Shown: piece by piece, positions 1-7,913 of the stretch
Layout of the letters: every line of letters starts with the position of its first letter
Numbering within the stretch: the stretch's first letter is position 1
Assembly: GCA_964488355.1 (NCBI GenBank)
Contig: CAZAUJ010000010.1
Location: 1 to 64,000, forward strand
Direction: 5' to 3'
Source of the DNA: Thermoanaerobaculum sp964488355
GTDB lineage: Bacteria; Acidobacteriota; Thermoanaerobaculia; Thermoanaerobaculales; Thermoanaerobaculaceae
Length of the DNA stretch: 64,000 bases
Translations under genes and position numbers: made by a program
The notes under the pieces: model-generated
Seen by the model: the letters and a program-made list of their open reading frames with translations, nothing else
Told to the model about the DNA's origin: nothing
The model's database searches: none

Positions 1-30
1 GGGGGTGGGTTCGATTCCCATGCGCTTCCG
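1..30 (+). tRNA. selC: tRNA-Sec, 3' part only (cut by window edge)
   Basis: Positions 5-21 form a T-arm: stem GTGGG/CCCAT with loop TTCGATT, including a G-U closing pair. The next eight bases, GCGCTTCC (22-29), are followed by G at 30. An eight-base acceptor strand plus G73 is the known bacterial tRNA-Sec pattern; E. coli selC ends the same way, with its acceptor strand ending CTTCC before G73. With a normal seven-base acceptor the discriminator would be C, seen essentially only in tRNA-His. CCA is not encoded, and a run of five T follows at 31-35. The 5' half lies outside the window, so the anticodon cannot be read. Confidence 0.68.
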
Positions 31-51
31 TTTTTCTCCCGGAGTGTTAGC

Positions 52-831
52 ATGGGTGCCGTGGGCGAGACTTCGGCGCAGCACATTTATGTGGGGGAGC
101 TGGCGGAAACGCCGCTGCCCGAGATGCTGGCCACTATCCACCGCTATCGCGTTCCAGGTGTGCTGGAGGCGGAGGTGGGTGACGCCCTCAAACGGGTATT
201 CATCTACGATGGGGACATTATCTTCGCCACGTCTACCAACCGCGCTGAGTCCTTGGGGGACATGCTGTTGGCTTCGGGACGCATTACTCACGAGCAGTAC
301 AGGGCCTCGAGCTTGTTGTTGCTGGAAAATCCTCACAAGCGGCACGGGCAGATTTTGGTGGAAATGGGCATCCTCAGCGAGGCGGAGCTGCGGGTAGTGG
401 TGCTGGAGCAAGTTCAGCGCATCGTTTGGGGGCTTTTCGGCGTGCCGGAGGGCCGGGTGACCTTTACCTTGGGCGAATACCGCACGGACGAAACCTACAA
501 GCTGCGCATTCCCACTCCCCGGGCGGTGCTTCACGGGTGCAAGACCGTGCCCGATGCCCGAAGGCTGGTAGCTCGCCTGGGGAACAAGAGCACGGTTTTT
601 GCTCGCGTGCCCACACCCGACCACCTTAAGGGCTTGGAGGTAGAGCCGCAAGAAGAACAGCTCTTAGCCCTAGTGGATGGGCGTAAAACGCTTTACGAGC
701 TGTGCGAGCAAGGGCCTTACTCCGCCGGTCTTAACGCCCGTGTGCTCTACGCTTTTGCCTGCTTGGGCCTGATCCAAAAGCGCGGCGAACCCATCGGCGC
801 CATCAAGGTGCAGGTTTCGGCTGGGGGATGA
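52..831 (+). CDS. DUF4388 domain protein
   Basis: A 259-residue soluble protein. Residues about 10-115 resemble the DUF4388 (PATAN-type) domain: a small beta-rich unit (GVLEAEVGDALKRVFIYDGD) followed by a helical part with GDMLLASGRIT and GQILVEMGIL, two copies of a motif also found in the N-terminal domain of PilB/GspE ATPases. No signal peptide or membrane segment is visible. DUF4388 proteins are common in deltaproteobacteria and Acidobacteriota and are usually linked to signalling or gliding, but no reaction is known. It sits just downstream of the tRNA and upstream of a zinc-ribbon gene on the same strand. The ATG at 52 is preceded by CCCGGAG. Confidence 0.8.
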   Translation: MGAVGETSAQHIYVGELAETPLPEMLATIHRYRVPGVLEAEVGDALKRVFIYDGDIIFATSTNRAESLGDMLLASGRITHEQYRASSLLLLENPHKRHGQILVEMGILSEAELRVVVLEQVQRIVWGLFGVPEGRVTFTLGEYRTDETYKLRIPTPRAVLHGCKTVPDARRLVARLGNKSTVFARVPTPDHLKGLEVEPQEEQLLALVDGRKTLYELCEQGPYSAGLNARVLYAFACLGLIQKRGEPIGAIKVQVSAGG

Positions 832-877
832 GCTAAAATATGAGCCGGGGCCCCGCAAGGCCCAGCGGGAGGGGACC

Positions 878-1150
878 ATGCCTTTGTACGAGTACGCCTG
901 TGACAGTTGCGGCTCGCATACCGAGGTGATGCAAAGGGTTGGTGCGCCGCCGCTGGCAGCCTGTCCGCAGTGCGGCGGCCCGGTACAGAAGGTGCTGGCG
1001 CCGCCAGCCTTGCGGTTCAAGGGCTCCGGCTGGTACATAACCGATTACGCCCGGCGCGGCAGCGGTGCCAACGGTGGCAGCGAGGCCAAAAGCGAAACGG
1101 GTAAGACTACGGAAGCGAAAAGCGCTTCTTCCGATAGCAAAGCCTCTTAA
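878..1150 (+). CDS. FmdB-family zinc ribbon protein
   Basis: A 90-residue protein starting MPLYEYACDSCG, the classic FmdB/CxxC_CXXC_SSSS start. Two CxxC knuckles (CDSCG at about 9 and CPQCG at about 29) bind one zinc. After the ribbon comes the usual FKGSGWYITDYAR motif, then a low-complexity Ser/Ala/Lys tail. The family is named after a putative regulatory protein next to formamidase genes, but its biochemical role is unknown. GGGAGGGGACC precedes the ATG. The stop codon overlaps that of galU on the other strand, since both use the palindrome TTAA at 1147-1150. Confidence 0.88.
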   Translation: MPLYEYACDSCGSHTEVMQRVGAPPLAACPQCGGPVQKVLAPPALRFKGSGWYITDYARRGSGANGGSEAKSETGKTTEAKSASSDSKAS

Positions 1151-2031
1151 GCTCGCGGGGTGACCCAGCCGCGCGAAGCCAGTTCCTGGAGGAAGGCGCG
1201 GAAATTTGGCCCCAGTTCCGGGTGGGTGAGGGCCAGCTCGACCGTTGCCCGGAGAAACTCGCTCTTATTGCCCGCGTCGTAGCGTCGGCCGGGAAAGGTG
1301 CAGGCGTAGACAGGCTCCTCGGCCAGCGTGCGTCGTAACCCCTCGGTGAGCTGGATCTCCCCCGACCCGTCAGGCGGGGTCTGGCGGAGCTGGCGAAGCA
1401 CGGTGGGCGTGAGGATGTAGCGGCCAATGATGGCCATGCGGGAGGGAGCCTTCTCCGGCGACGGCTTTTCCACCAACTCGTGCACGCGAAACACGCCGTC
1501 CCCTACCGGTTCCGCCGCGACGCAGCCGTAACGAGAGATTTCTTCCGCAGGCACCTCCATCACCGCCACCACCGAGGCGCTGGTTTGCCGATGCACCTCC
1601 ACCAGCCGTTCAATGGCGGGGGGTTCACCCACGATCACGTCGTCACCCAAGAGCACGGCGAAGGGCTCGTTTCCCAGCACCGAGCCTGCCTGCAGCACCG
1701 CATGCCCCAGGCCAAGGGCTTGTTTCTGGCGCACCGCCACCACCTCCACCAGCTCGCCTACCGCCTGGACGGTAGCCAGCAGGTCGGTTTTCTCACGCTC
1801 GGCCAGGAAGGCTTCCAAGCGCAAGTTGCGGTCGAAATGGTCCTCGATGGCCGATTTCCCCTCGGCGGTGACGAAGATGGCCGTGCGGAAGCCGGCTGCC
1901 ACCGCCTCTTCCACCACATACTGCAACGCCGGCTTATCCACCAAGGGAATGAGCTCCTTGGGAATGGCTTTGGAGGCAGGGAGGAATCGCGTACCAAAGC
2001 CGGCCACGGGGAAGACGGCGCGGGTGAGCAC
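1147..2031 (-). CDS. galU: UTP--glucose-1-phosphate uridylyltransferase
   Basis: Makes UDP-glucose from UTP and glucose-1-phosphate, a precursor for LPS and exopolysaccharide. The 294-residue length is normal for GalU. The nucleotide-binding signature lies at the N-terminus (GFGTRFLPASKAIPKELIPLVDKPALQYVVEEA, residues about 11-43), followed by LGLGHAVLQA, LLGDDVI (metal/uridine site) and VEKPSP. The start is GTG at 2031, sharing a base with the TAG stop of the upstream DUF192 gene (TAGTG), so the two are translationally coupled. It is the last gene of the long minus-strand LPS/pilus run. Confidence 0.93.
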   Translation of the reverse strand: MLTRAVFPVAGFGTRFLPASKAIPKELIPLVDKPALQYVVEEAVAAGFRTAIFVTAEGKSAIEDHFDRNLRLEAFLAEREKTDLLATVQAVGELVEVVAVRQKQALGLGHAVLQAGSVLGNEPFAVLLGDDVIVGEPPAIERLVEVHRQTSASVVAVMEVPAEEISRYGCVAAEPVGDGVFRVHELVEKPSPEKAPSRMAIIGRYILTPTVLRQLRQTPPDGSGEIQLTEGLRRTLAEEPVYACTFPGRRYDAGNKSEFLRATVELALTHPELGPNFRAFLQELASRGWVTPRA

Positions 2032-2474
2032 TAGCGTTGCTCCGGGTGCTGGGCGGGGAAGGCGGGAACGGCCTTGCAGCTGAGCGCGGCTCCCGGCACC
2101 AGACCGTGGGCACGAGCCTTACCGGCGGCCAGCTCCAGCACGAAGCGGGCTGGCTTGCTGGGTTTGTAAGATGGGCATGGGTCCAACGTGCAAGGAGGGG
2201 CCGCTTCCCGCAGGTCCACCACTTGACCGGTCTTGTCGAGCCACACCAGGTCAAGGGGGATAAAGGTGTTTTTCATCCAAAAGGGCAGATAGTCGTCCCG
2301 GTCAAAAAGGAAAAGCATGCCGTAGTTGGGCGGCAACACGTCGCGAAACATCAGGCCCAAGGCCCGCTCCTGGTCCGTCTGGGCCAGCTCCACCTGGATG
2401 GTTGTTCCGTCGGGTAGCTTACAGGTGGGTGGGTTCGGTGAGGCAAGCAGGGCGGCAACCAGAAAGCCAAGCAT
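2031..2474 (-). CDS. DUF192 family secreted protein
   Basis: 147 residues. A short hydrophobic N-terminus (MLGFLVAALLASP) looks like a signal peptide. The body has the DUF192 signature: QERALGLMFRD, then GMLFLFDRDDYLPFWMKNTFIPLDLVWLD, and a C-terminal VLELAAGKARAHGLVPGA. DUF192 proteins are small, mostly extracytoplasmic beta-proteins of unknown function. The start at 2474 is chosen because it overlaps the pilR stop (TAATG); the same reading frame stays open further upstream, but that part is antisense shadow of pilR. Its link to the pilus genes may be only transcriptional. Confidence 0.88.
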   Translation of the reverse strand: MLGFLVAALLASPNPPTCKLPDGTTIQVELAQTDQERALGLMFRDVLPPNYGMLFLFDRDDYLPFWMKNTFIPLDLVWLDKTGQVVDLREAAPPCTLDPCPSYKPSKPARFVLELAAGKARAHGLVPGAALSCKAVPAFPAQHPEQR

Positions 2475-3823
2475 TAGTCCTTTTCCTCCAGCAGCTGGTA
2501 TTTTGCCACGTGGTAGCGAAAGGCTCGGTAGGACATGCGCAGGAGCTTGGCCGCTTCTTTTTGTACGCCTCCTGTGCGCTCTAGCGCCTGGCGCATGAAC
2601 TCCCGTCGCAGCTGGTGGAGGAAAGCCTCCACATCCATGCCCCCTTCCGGCAAATGCTCCCGGCTGCCTGCACGGGCCGCCTGCCCTTGTTCCAGCAGGG
2701 AGTTGGGCAGCGCGCTCAGGGTGATGATGTTGGAGGGCTCCAGCGCCACGGCCCGTTCCATCAGGTTCTCCAGCTCGCGCACGTTGCCTGGCCAGTGGTA
2801 GGTCTCTAGGACTGCCATCACGTCGCGGTGGATTTGTTTGGGAGGGATCTTGAGGCGAGTGCAAGCCCGTTGGACAAAATGGCGGGCCAGCTCCGGAACA
2901 TCTTCCCGCCGCTCGCGCAAGGGGGGAAGGTGCAGGTGCAGCACGTTGAGGCGGTAGTACAGGTCCTCGCGAAACTGGCCGCTTTGTAGAAGCTTGTCCA
3001 GGTCGCGGTTGGTCGCGGCCATGACCCGCACATCCACGTCGAACTCGCGGTTATCCCCCACCGGCCGAATCCGACGCTCCTGCAAAGCACGCAGGAGCTT
3101 CACTTGCATGGCCGGAGGGAGCTCGCCCACCTCGTCGAGGAAAAGGGTGCCGCCGTGAGCTTCCAAGAAAAGCCCACGCTTTTCCCGTACCGCACCGGTA
3201 AAGGCACCTCGGGCGTGGCCAAAGAGCTCCGACTCCAGCAGGGGCTCGGGGAGGGCCCCGCAATTGACCGCCACGAACGGCCCAGCGGCGCGGGGGGAAG
3301 CCGCATGGATGGCCCGCGCCAGGAGCTCCTTGCCGGTGCCTGACTCGCCGGTGATGAACACGGTGGCGTCGCTGCGAGCCACCTGCGGCAGCCGTTGGAG
3401 GATAGGCCAGAGGCTGAGCGATTGGCCAATGAAATCGAAGTACCCCGCAATGGAAGGCGGCTGCACAGCCAAGTGCTTGGCCACCACAGTCTTGAGCACC
3501 TCCACGTCGAAGGGCTTGGAAAGGTAATCGGAAGCACCTTCCCGCAAGGCCGTCACCGCCTGTGCGGGAGTTGTGTGAGCGGTAATGACCACAAAGGGCG
3601 TGTCCTTGCCCAAGAGGCGAGCCTGTCGCACCAGCTCCAGGCCGTTGCCGTCGGGCAGCAACAGGTCGCAAATCACCAAGTCCGCGCCTTCGCGGAAAAA
3701 GCGGTCCTGGGCTTGCGCCAAGCTAGCCGCCTCCGCCACGCTGTAACCTTCAGCCTGCAGCACGATACGCAGCACCTCGCGCATGGAGGCTTCGTCTTCC
3801 ACCACCAAGATGCGCCAGGCCAT
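2474..3823 (-). CDS. pilR: Sigma-54-dependent response regulator PilR
   Basis: A 449-residue NtrC-type activator. Receiver domain at 1-120 with phospho-acceptor in CDLLLPDGNG and the lysine in LSKPFD. AAA+ domain at about 135-370 with Walker A GESGTGKE, the sigma-54 contact loop GAFTGA, Walker B LFLDEVGEL and the arginine region RLNVLHLHLPPLRER. C-terminal Fis-type helix-turn-helix (about 405-449). By family knowledge it drives pilin transcription with RNA polymerase-sigma-54. It follows pilS by about 75 bases and overlaps the DUF192 gene. No pilA lies in this window, so its targets are elsewhere. Confidence 0.92.
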   Translation of the reverse strand: MAWRILVVEDEASMREVLRIVLQAEGYSVAEAASLAQAQDRFFREGADLVICDLLLPDGNGLELVRQARLLGKDTPFVVITAHTTPAQAVTALREGASDYLSKPFDVEVLKTVVAKHLAVQPPSIAGYFDFIGQSLSLWPILQRLPQVARSDATVFITGESGTGKELLARAIHAASPRAAGPFVAVNCGALPEPLLESELFGHARGAFTGAVREKRGLFLEAHGGTLFLDEVGELPPAMQVKLLRALQERRIRPVGDNREFDVDVRVMAATNRDLDKLLQSGQFREDLYYRLNVLHLHLPPLRERREDVPELARHFVQRACTRLKIPPKQIHRDVMAVLETYHWPGNVRELENLMERAVALEPSNIITLSALPNSLLEQGQAARAGSREHLPEGGMDVEAFLHQLRREFMRQALERTGGVQKEAAKLLRMSYRAFRYHVAKYQLLEEKD

Positions 3824-3897
3824 GGCCTAACCTGCCTGCGTGCGGCAGCGCCGCGGGCCTGAGCGGGCTGCGGCTTGCCCCTGCCTCCCTTTTGGCC

Positions 3898-5592
3898 TCA
3901 TGACCCTTTGACCTCGCTTTCGCCCGCAGCTTCGGGCCGCCGCAGGGGGATAAAAAGGGTAAAGGTCGAACCCTCACCGGGGCGAGAAGACACCTCGATC
4001 TTGCCCCCGTGCTCGTTGACCACGGCGTAAACCACTGCCAAACCCAAGCCAGTCCCACCCCGCCGGAAGGCTTTGAAGGGCTGAAAGATCTCCTGTAGCT
4101 TTTGTTCTTCCACCCCTTCTCCTTCGTCGGAAAAACGTACCACATAAAAGGGCCCATTGGCAAAGGCTTCGACCGTGAGGGTACCGCCCTGGGGCATGGC
4201 TTGGATAGCGTTGCGCGCCAGGTTGAAAAAAGCCTGGCGCAGGAGCTGCTCGTCAGCCACCACCGGCTCCTGATGGCGGGCAATGCGACGCTCAAGGCGA
4301 TGCTTCGGGTTCAGTTCCGGCGAGTGGGAAAAAAGCTCCAAGGTTTCTTCCAAGGTGGCTGCCAGGTCGCAGGGCCCCCAGTGGGGCTCCGGCGGCCGCG
4401 CGTAGGTGAGGAAGGACTCGATGATGCCGGAAAGACGCTTGGACTCGTTAACCACGATGCGGAAGAGCCGTTGCTCTTCTTCAGCCAAGCCGGAACGACT
4501 AGCCAGCACCTGCGCCGCGCCGGAAATGGCGGCCAATGGGTTGCGGATTTCGTGGGCAATGGAGGCAGCCATCTCACCCACGGCTACCATGCGCTCCCGC
4601 AGCTTTTCCCGCTTAGCTTTCTCCTGCGCTTCAGTTAGGTCCCGGAAGTGGATGACGGCGCCCAGCACCTGCCCCTGCTGCGAGGCCAGGGGTGTAACGG
4701 TACACCCCAGGGGCCTGCCGTCGCTGGTCAGCGTGGCTTCCAGCTTCTGGGCTTGGCCTTCCAGACATCGACGCAGGAGTTGGACCCAATCCACCCCAAA
4801 GAGGGGCAGCACTTGCTCAATACGTTTGCCTTCAAGGAGTTCCTGGGTGGCAATTATGTGGGCCGCTGCGGGGTTGGCCAACAGCACCCGTCCTTCCCCG
4901 TCAGTGGCCACCACGCCCGATTCCACCGAGCGCACGACGTCCTGGGTGAGGGCGAGGGCCCGGGCGACGATGGCCCGCTCACGGCGGAGACGCTCTTCCG
5001 CCACCTGGAGTGAGTGCGCCAGGTAGGAGGCCAGGAGGGCAACAGCAGCAAAACCCACACCGGTGAGCACCAGCTGCAAGGTCAGCGAGGGCGGCCGGGG
5101 TGACGCCAGGGCCGAGATGGTGGCCGGTGGTGGGAGCACGTGGAAAACCACCAGCTGCACCATGGCCAGATAGGCGAAAAAGGAAGCGGCTGCCAGCGCC
5201 AGGGCCCCCGGCAGGCCGAACATGAGTGCAGCCAGCATGACCGGCGCCAGCAGCAAGAAAGCAAAGGGCGACCAGGCTCCGCCGGTGAAGTAAACCACGG
5301 TGGTCACGAGCACCACGTCACCCAAAAGCTGCAGCAGGCCGTGCACGGCTGGGGGCACGCCCAAGGTCCAAAGGAGAATCCACAAGAGGGAAAAGCCAAA
5401 ACCCCAACCAGCCACCACTAGCAGCGGCTGTAAGGGCAACAGCTCTTCGGAAAGGCTTTGCAAAATGAGGGCCGTGATCACCACGGCCCCCAGGCCAACC
5501 AAGCGAAAGCCCAAAAGCCAGCGCGCCAAGCGCCTGACGTCTAAGCGGCCACTGACCTCCTGCGCCTGGAGCTCATCAGGCTGGGCCCTCAT
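3898..5592 (-). CDS. pilS: Sensor histidine kinase PilS
   Basis: 564 residues. Six hydrophobic segments (about residues 22-200) form the membrane sensor, as in PilS. A PAS-like region follows (VESGVVATDGEGRVLLANPAAAHII, about 230-260), then the H-box SIAHEIRNPLAAISGAAQVL with the phosphorylated histidine. The ATP-binding domain has the N-box FFNLARNAIQAMPQGG, G1 FSDEGEGV and G2 GGTGLGLAVVYAVV. The start ATG overlaps the pilC stop (ATGA), and pilR follows, so this is the partner kinase of PilR. In Pseudomonas PilS senses pilin levels in the inner membrane; the signal here is not known. Confidence 0.9.
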   Translation of the reverse strand: MRAQPDELQAQEVSGRLDVRRLARWLLGFRLVGLGAVVITALILQSLSEELLPLQPLLVVAGWGFGFSLLWILLWTLGVPPAVHGLLQLLGDVVLVTTVVYFTGGAWSPFAFLLLAPVMLAALMFGLPGALALAAASFFAYLAMVQLVVFHVLPPPATISALASPRPPSLTLQLVLTGVGFAAVALLASYLAHSLQVAEERLRRERAIVARALALTQDVVRSVESGVVATDGEGRVLLANPAAAHIIATQELLEGKRIEQVLPLFGVDWVQLLRRCLEGQAQKLEATLTSDGRPLGCTVTPLASQQGQVLGAVIHFRDLTEAQEKAKREKLRERMVAVGEMAASIAHEIRNPLAAISGAAQVLASRSGLAEEEQRLFRIVVNESKRLSGIIESFLTYARPPEPHWGPCDLAATLEETLELFSHSPELNPKHRLERRIARHQEPVVADEQLLRQAFFNLARNAIQAMPQGGTLTVEAFANGPFYVVRFSDEGEGVEEQKLQEIFQPFKAFRRGGTGLGLAVVYAVVNEHGGKIEVSSRPGEGSTFTLFIPLRRPEAAGESEVKGS

Positions 5593-6791
5593 CCGATCTT
5601 GGAAATGAGATCGAACATGGGCAGGTACATGGAAATGACAATGCCGCCGATGACGACGCCCAGGAAGGCGATGAGCACGGGCTCGATGAGCTTCATCATA
5701 CCCGCCACCGCCAAATCCACCTCCTCTTCGTAGAAATCAGCAATTTTGGAAAGCATGGTGTCCAGGTTGCCGGTGGTTTCGCCCACGGAAATCATCTGCA
5801 CCACCATGGGTGGGAACTGTCCCGTGGCGCCAAGGGGCTCGGCAATGGTCTTCCCTTCCTCCACCCGCTTGCGCACTTCCAAAATCGCCTGCTCAATGAC
5901 GGCGTTGCCCGAGGTGCGGGCGGTGATTTCCAGCGCCTCCAGGAGGGGAACGCCTGCCGCCAGCAGGGTGGCTAGGGTACGGCAAAAGCGCGCCACAGCA
6001 ATCTTCCGCAGCACGATACCCAATACCGGTGCTTTCAACAGCAACCGGTCAATCACCAGCTTGCCCTGCTCCGTTTGGTAGTACATGCGCACGGAAAAGA
6101 AGGCCGCCGCCGCCAAAAGAATAATCAACCACCAGAACTGCCCAACGAAATTGGACAAAGCCACCACGATTTGCGTGGGCAGCGGCAAGCTGGCGCCCAG
6201 GGAGGTGAACAAGGCGGCAAAAACCGGGATGACCTTCCACAGGATGACGTACACCACCAGGATGGCAATGGTGATCACCACCGCCGGATAAATCATCGCC
6301 GACTTGACCTGGGCTTTGAGGCGAGCCGCCTTCTCAATGTAGGTGGCCAGGCGCTGGAGGATAGTGTCCAAGATGCCGCCCGCCTCGCCGGCCGCCACCA
6401 TGTTCACGTACAGGTCGTTGAAGGCCTGCGGGTGCTTGCGCAGGGCTGCGGCCAGCGAGGAACCCGCTTCTACGTCCTGGCGCACGGCCATGATGATTTG
6501 GGCAAAACGCTTGTCCTCCTGTTGTTCGCCCAAGATCTGCAGGCACTGCACCAGCGGCAGGCCGGCATCAATCATCACGGAAAACTGACGTGTGAAGATG
6601 GCCAGGGTCTTGTCATCCACCCGGCCCCGCAGCCGCGGCACCGCCACCTCCTTGCCTTTCTCCTTGACGGTGGTGGGGATGATTTGCTGGCGGCGCAGCA
6701 GCGCAAACACCGCTTCTTTGCTGTCGGCCACCAAAACCCCGGAGCGCACCGCCCCGGTACGGTCACGACCTCGCCATTCGTAGCTGGGCAT
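5589..6791 (-). CDS. pilC: Type IV pilus inner-membrane platform protein PilC
   Basis: 400 residues, normal for PilC/GspF. Two homologous T2SSF domains: the first near 70-195 (LAIFTRQFSVMIDAGLPLVQCLQIL ... GSSLAAAL), the second near 270-395 (FCRTLATLLAAGVPLLEALEIT ... VGETTGNLDTML). Three strong membrane segments lie at about 168-190, 215-235 and the C-terminus (LIAFLGVVIGGIVISMYLPMFDLI). It forms the cytoplasmic-membrane platform on which PilB and PilT act. It starts four bases after pilT ends and overlaps pilS, so pilT-pilC-pilS form one transcript. Confidence 0.94.
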   Translation of the reverse strand: MPSYEWRGRDRTGAVRSGVLVADSKEAVFALLRRQQIIPTTVKEKGKEVAVPRLRGRVDDKTLAIFTRQFSVMIDAGLPLVQCLQILGEQQEDKRFAQIIMAVRQDVEAGSSLAAALRKHPQAFNDLYVNMVAAGEAGGILDTILQRLATYIEKAARLKAQVKSAMIYPAVVITIAILVVYVILWKVIPVFAALFTSLGASLPLPTQIVVALSNFVGQFWWLIILLAAAAFFSVRMYYQTEQGKLVIDRLLLKAPVLGIVLRKIAVARFCRTLATLLAAGVPLLEALEITARTSGNAVIEQAILEVRKRVEEGKTIAEPLGATGQFPPMVVQMISVGETTGNLDTMLSKIADFYEEEVDLAVAGMMKLIEPVLIAFLGVVIGGIVISMYLPMFDLISKIG

Positions 6792-6794
6792 GGC

Positions 6795-7913
6795 TTACGT
6801 CCTCCCCCCTACCCGAGGGGCTACGGCGGGCTGCACCACGCCCACCCCCCGGTTGATGAGATCCTGCAGCTCGTCGGGGTTGGAGCTGTAGGACAAGGCA
6901 GTTTCTAGCTTAATGAGGCGTCGCTGGTAAAGGGTGGCCAGCGACTGGTTGAAGGTTTGCATGCCGTGGGTGAGCTGGCCGGTTTGCATCACCGAGTAGA
7001 TCTGGTGGATCTTGTCCTCGCGGATGAGGTTACGCACCGCCGCGTTGGGAATGAGCACCTCGCAGGCCAGCACCCGGCCCTTCCCCGAGGCCTTGGGCAG
7101 CAGCGACTGACAGATAATGCCTTCCAAAACGAAGGAAAGCTGTGCCCGCACCTGCGGCTGCTGGTGCTCGGGAAAAACGTCGATGATGCGGTTGATGGTT
7201 TGCGGAGCGCTGTTGGTATGCAGGGTGGCGAAGGTGAGGTGACCCGTTTCGGCAATTTGCAGCGCCGCCTCGATGGTCTCCAAATCGCGCATCTCGCCGA
7301 TGAGTACCACGTCCGGGTCCTCGCGCAACACGGAGCGCAGGGCGTTGGCGTAGGAGAGGGTGTCGGCGTGCAGCTCCCGCTGGTTCACCATTGCCTTTTG
7401 GTGCGAGTGCAGATACTCGATGGGGTCCTCAATGGTAATGATGTGCACTGGCCGCTCCTTGTTGATCTTGTCAATCATGGCGGCCAGGGTGGTGGACTTG
7501 CCTGAGCCGGTGGGGCCGGTCACCAGCACCAACCCGCGAGGCTTGGTGCACAGGGTTTCCACCACCGGCGGCAAGCCCAGGTCACGGAAGCCGAGGATTT
7601 CGTATGGGATACGCCGAAAGGCAGCTGCCACTGCCCCTCGCTGCATGTACACGTTGGCCCGAAAGCGCGCCAAGTTCTTGATGCCGAAAGAAAAGTCGAG
7701 CTCAAGGTTTTCCTCGAAGCGGTGCTTTTGCGCATCGGTGAGCACCGAGTAGGCCAAGCGTTTGGTTTCCGGCGCGGTGAGAATGGGGTAGTTGGGCAGC
7801 CGTTGCAGGTCCCCGTCCACCCGAATAATGGGCGGCGCACCGGTGGTGATGTGTAAATCGGTGGCTCCCCGTTCTACCGCTACTTTCAGCAACTCATGGA
7901 GTGTCACTGGCAT
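6795..7913 (-). CDS. pilT: Type IV pilus retraction ATPase PilT
   Basis: 372 residues. The N-terminal PAS-like domain starts LHELLKVAVERGATDLHITTGAPPIIRVDG. The RecA-like domain has Walker A VTGPTGSGKST, Asp box TIEDPIEY, Walker B RSVLREDPDVVLIGEMRD and His box TGHLTFATLHTNSA. AIRNLIRE near residue 280 appears as AVRNLIRE, the family signature for retraction motors. It depolymerises the pilus, giving twitching. The ATG at 7913 has GGAGAG upstream and lies 11 bases after the pilB1 stop. The first codons and RBS are part of the repeat shared with the second pilB copy. Confidence 0.95.
   Translation of the reverse strand: MPVTLHELLKVAVERGATDLHITTGAPPIIRVDGDLQRLPNYPILTAPETKRLAYSVLTDAQKHRFEENLELDFSFGIKNLARFRANVYMQRGAVAAAFRRIPYEILGFRDLGLPPVVETLCTKPRGLVLVTGPTGSGKSTTLAAMIDKINKERPVHIITIEDPIEYLHSHQKAMVNQRELHADTLSYANALRSVLREDPDVVLIGEMRDLETIEAALQIAETGHLTFATLHTNSAPQTINRIIDVFPEHQQPQVRAQLSFVLEGIICQSLLPKASGKGRVLACEVLIPNAAVRNLIREDKIHQIYSVMQTGQLTHGMQTFNQSLATLYQRRLIKLETALSYSSNPDELQDLINRGVGVVQPAVAPRVGGRT

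Noticed and set aside
5..30. tRNA-His for the partial tRNA at the left end
   Set aside because: A seven-base acceptor would need C73; an eight-base acceptor with G73 fits tRNA-Sec better and copies the known T-arm with its G-U pair.
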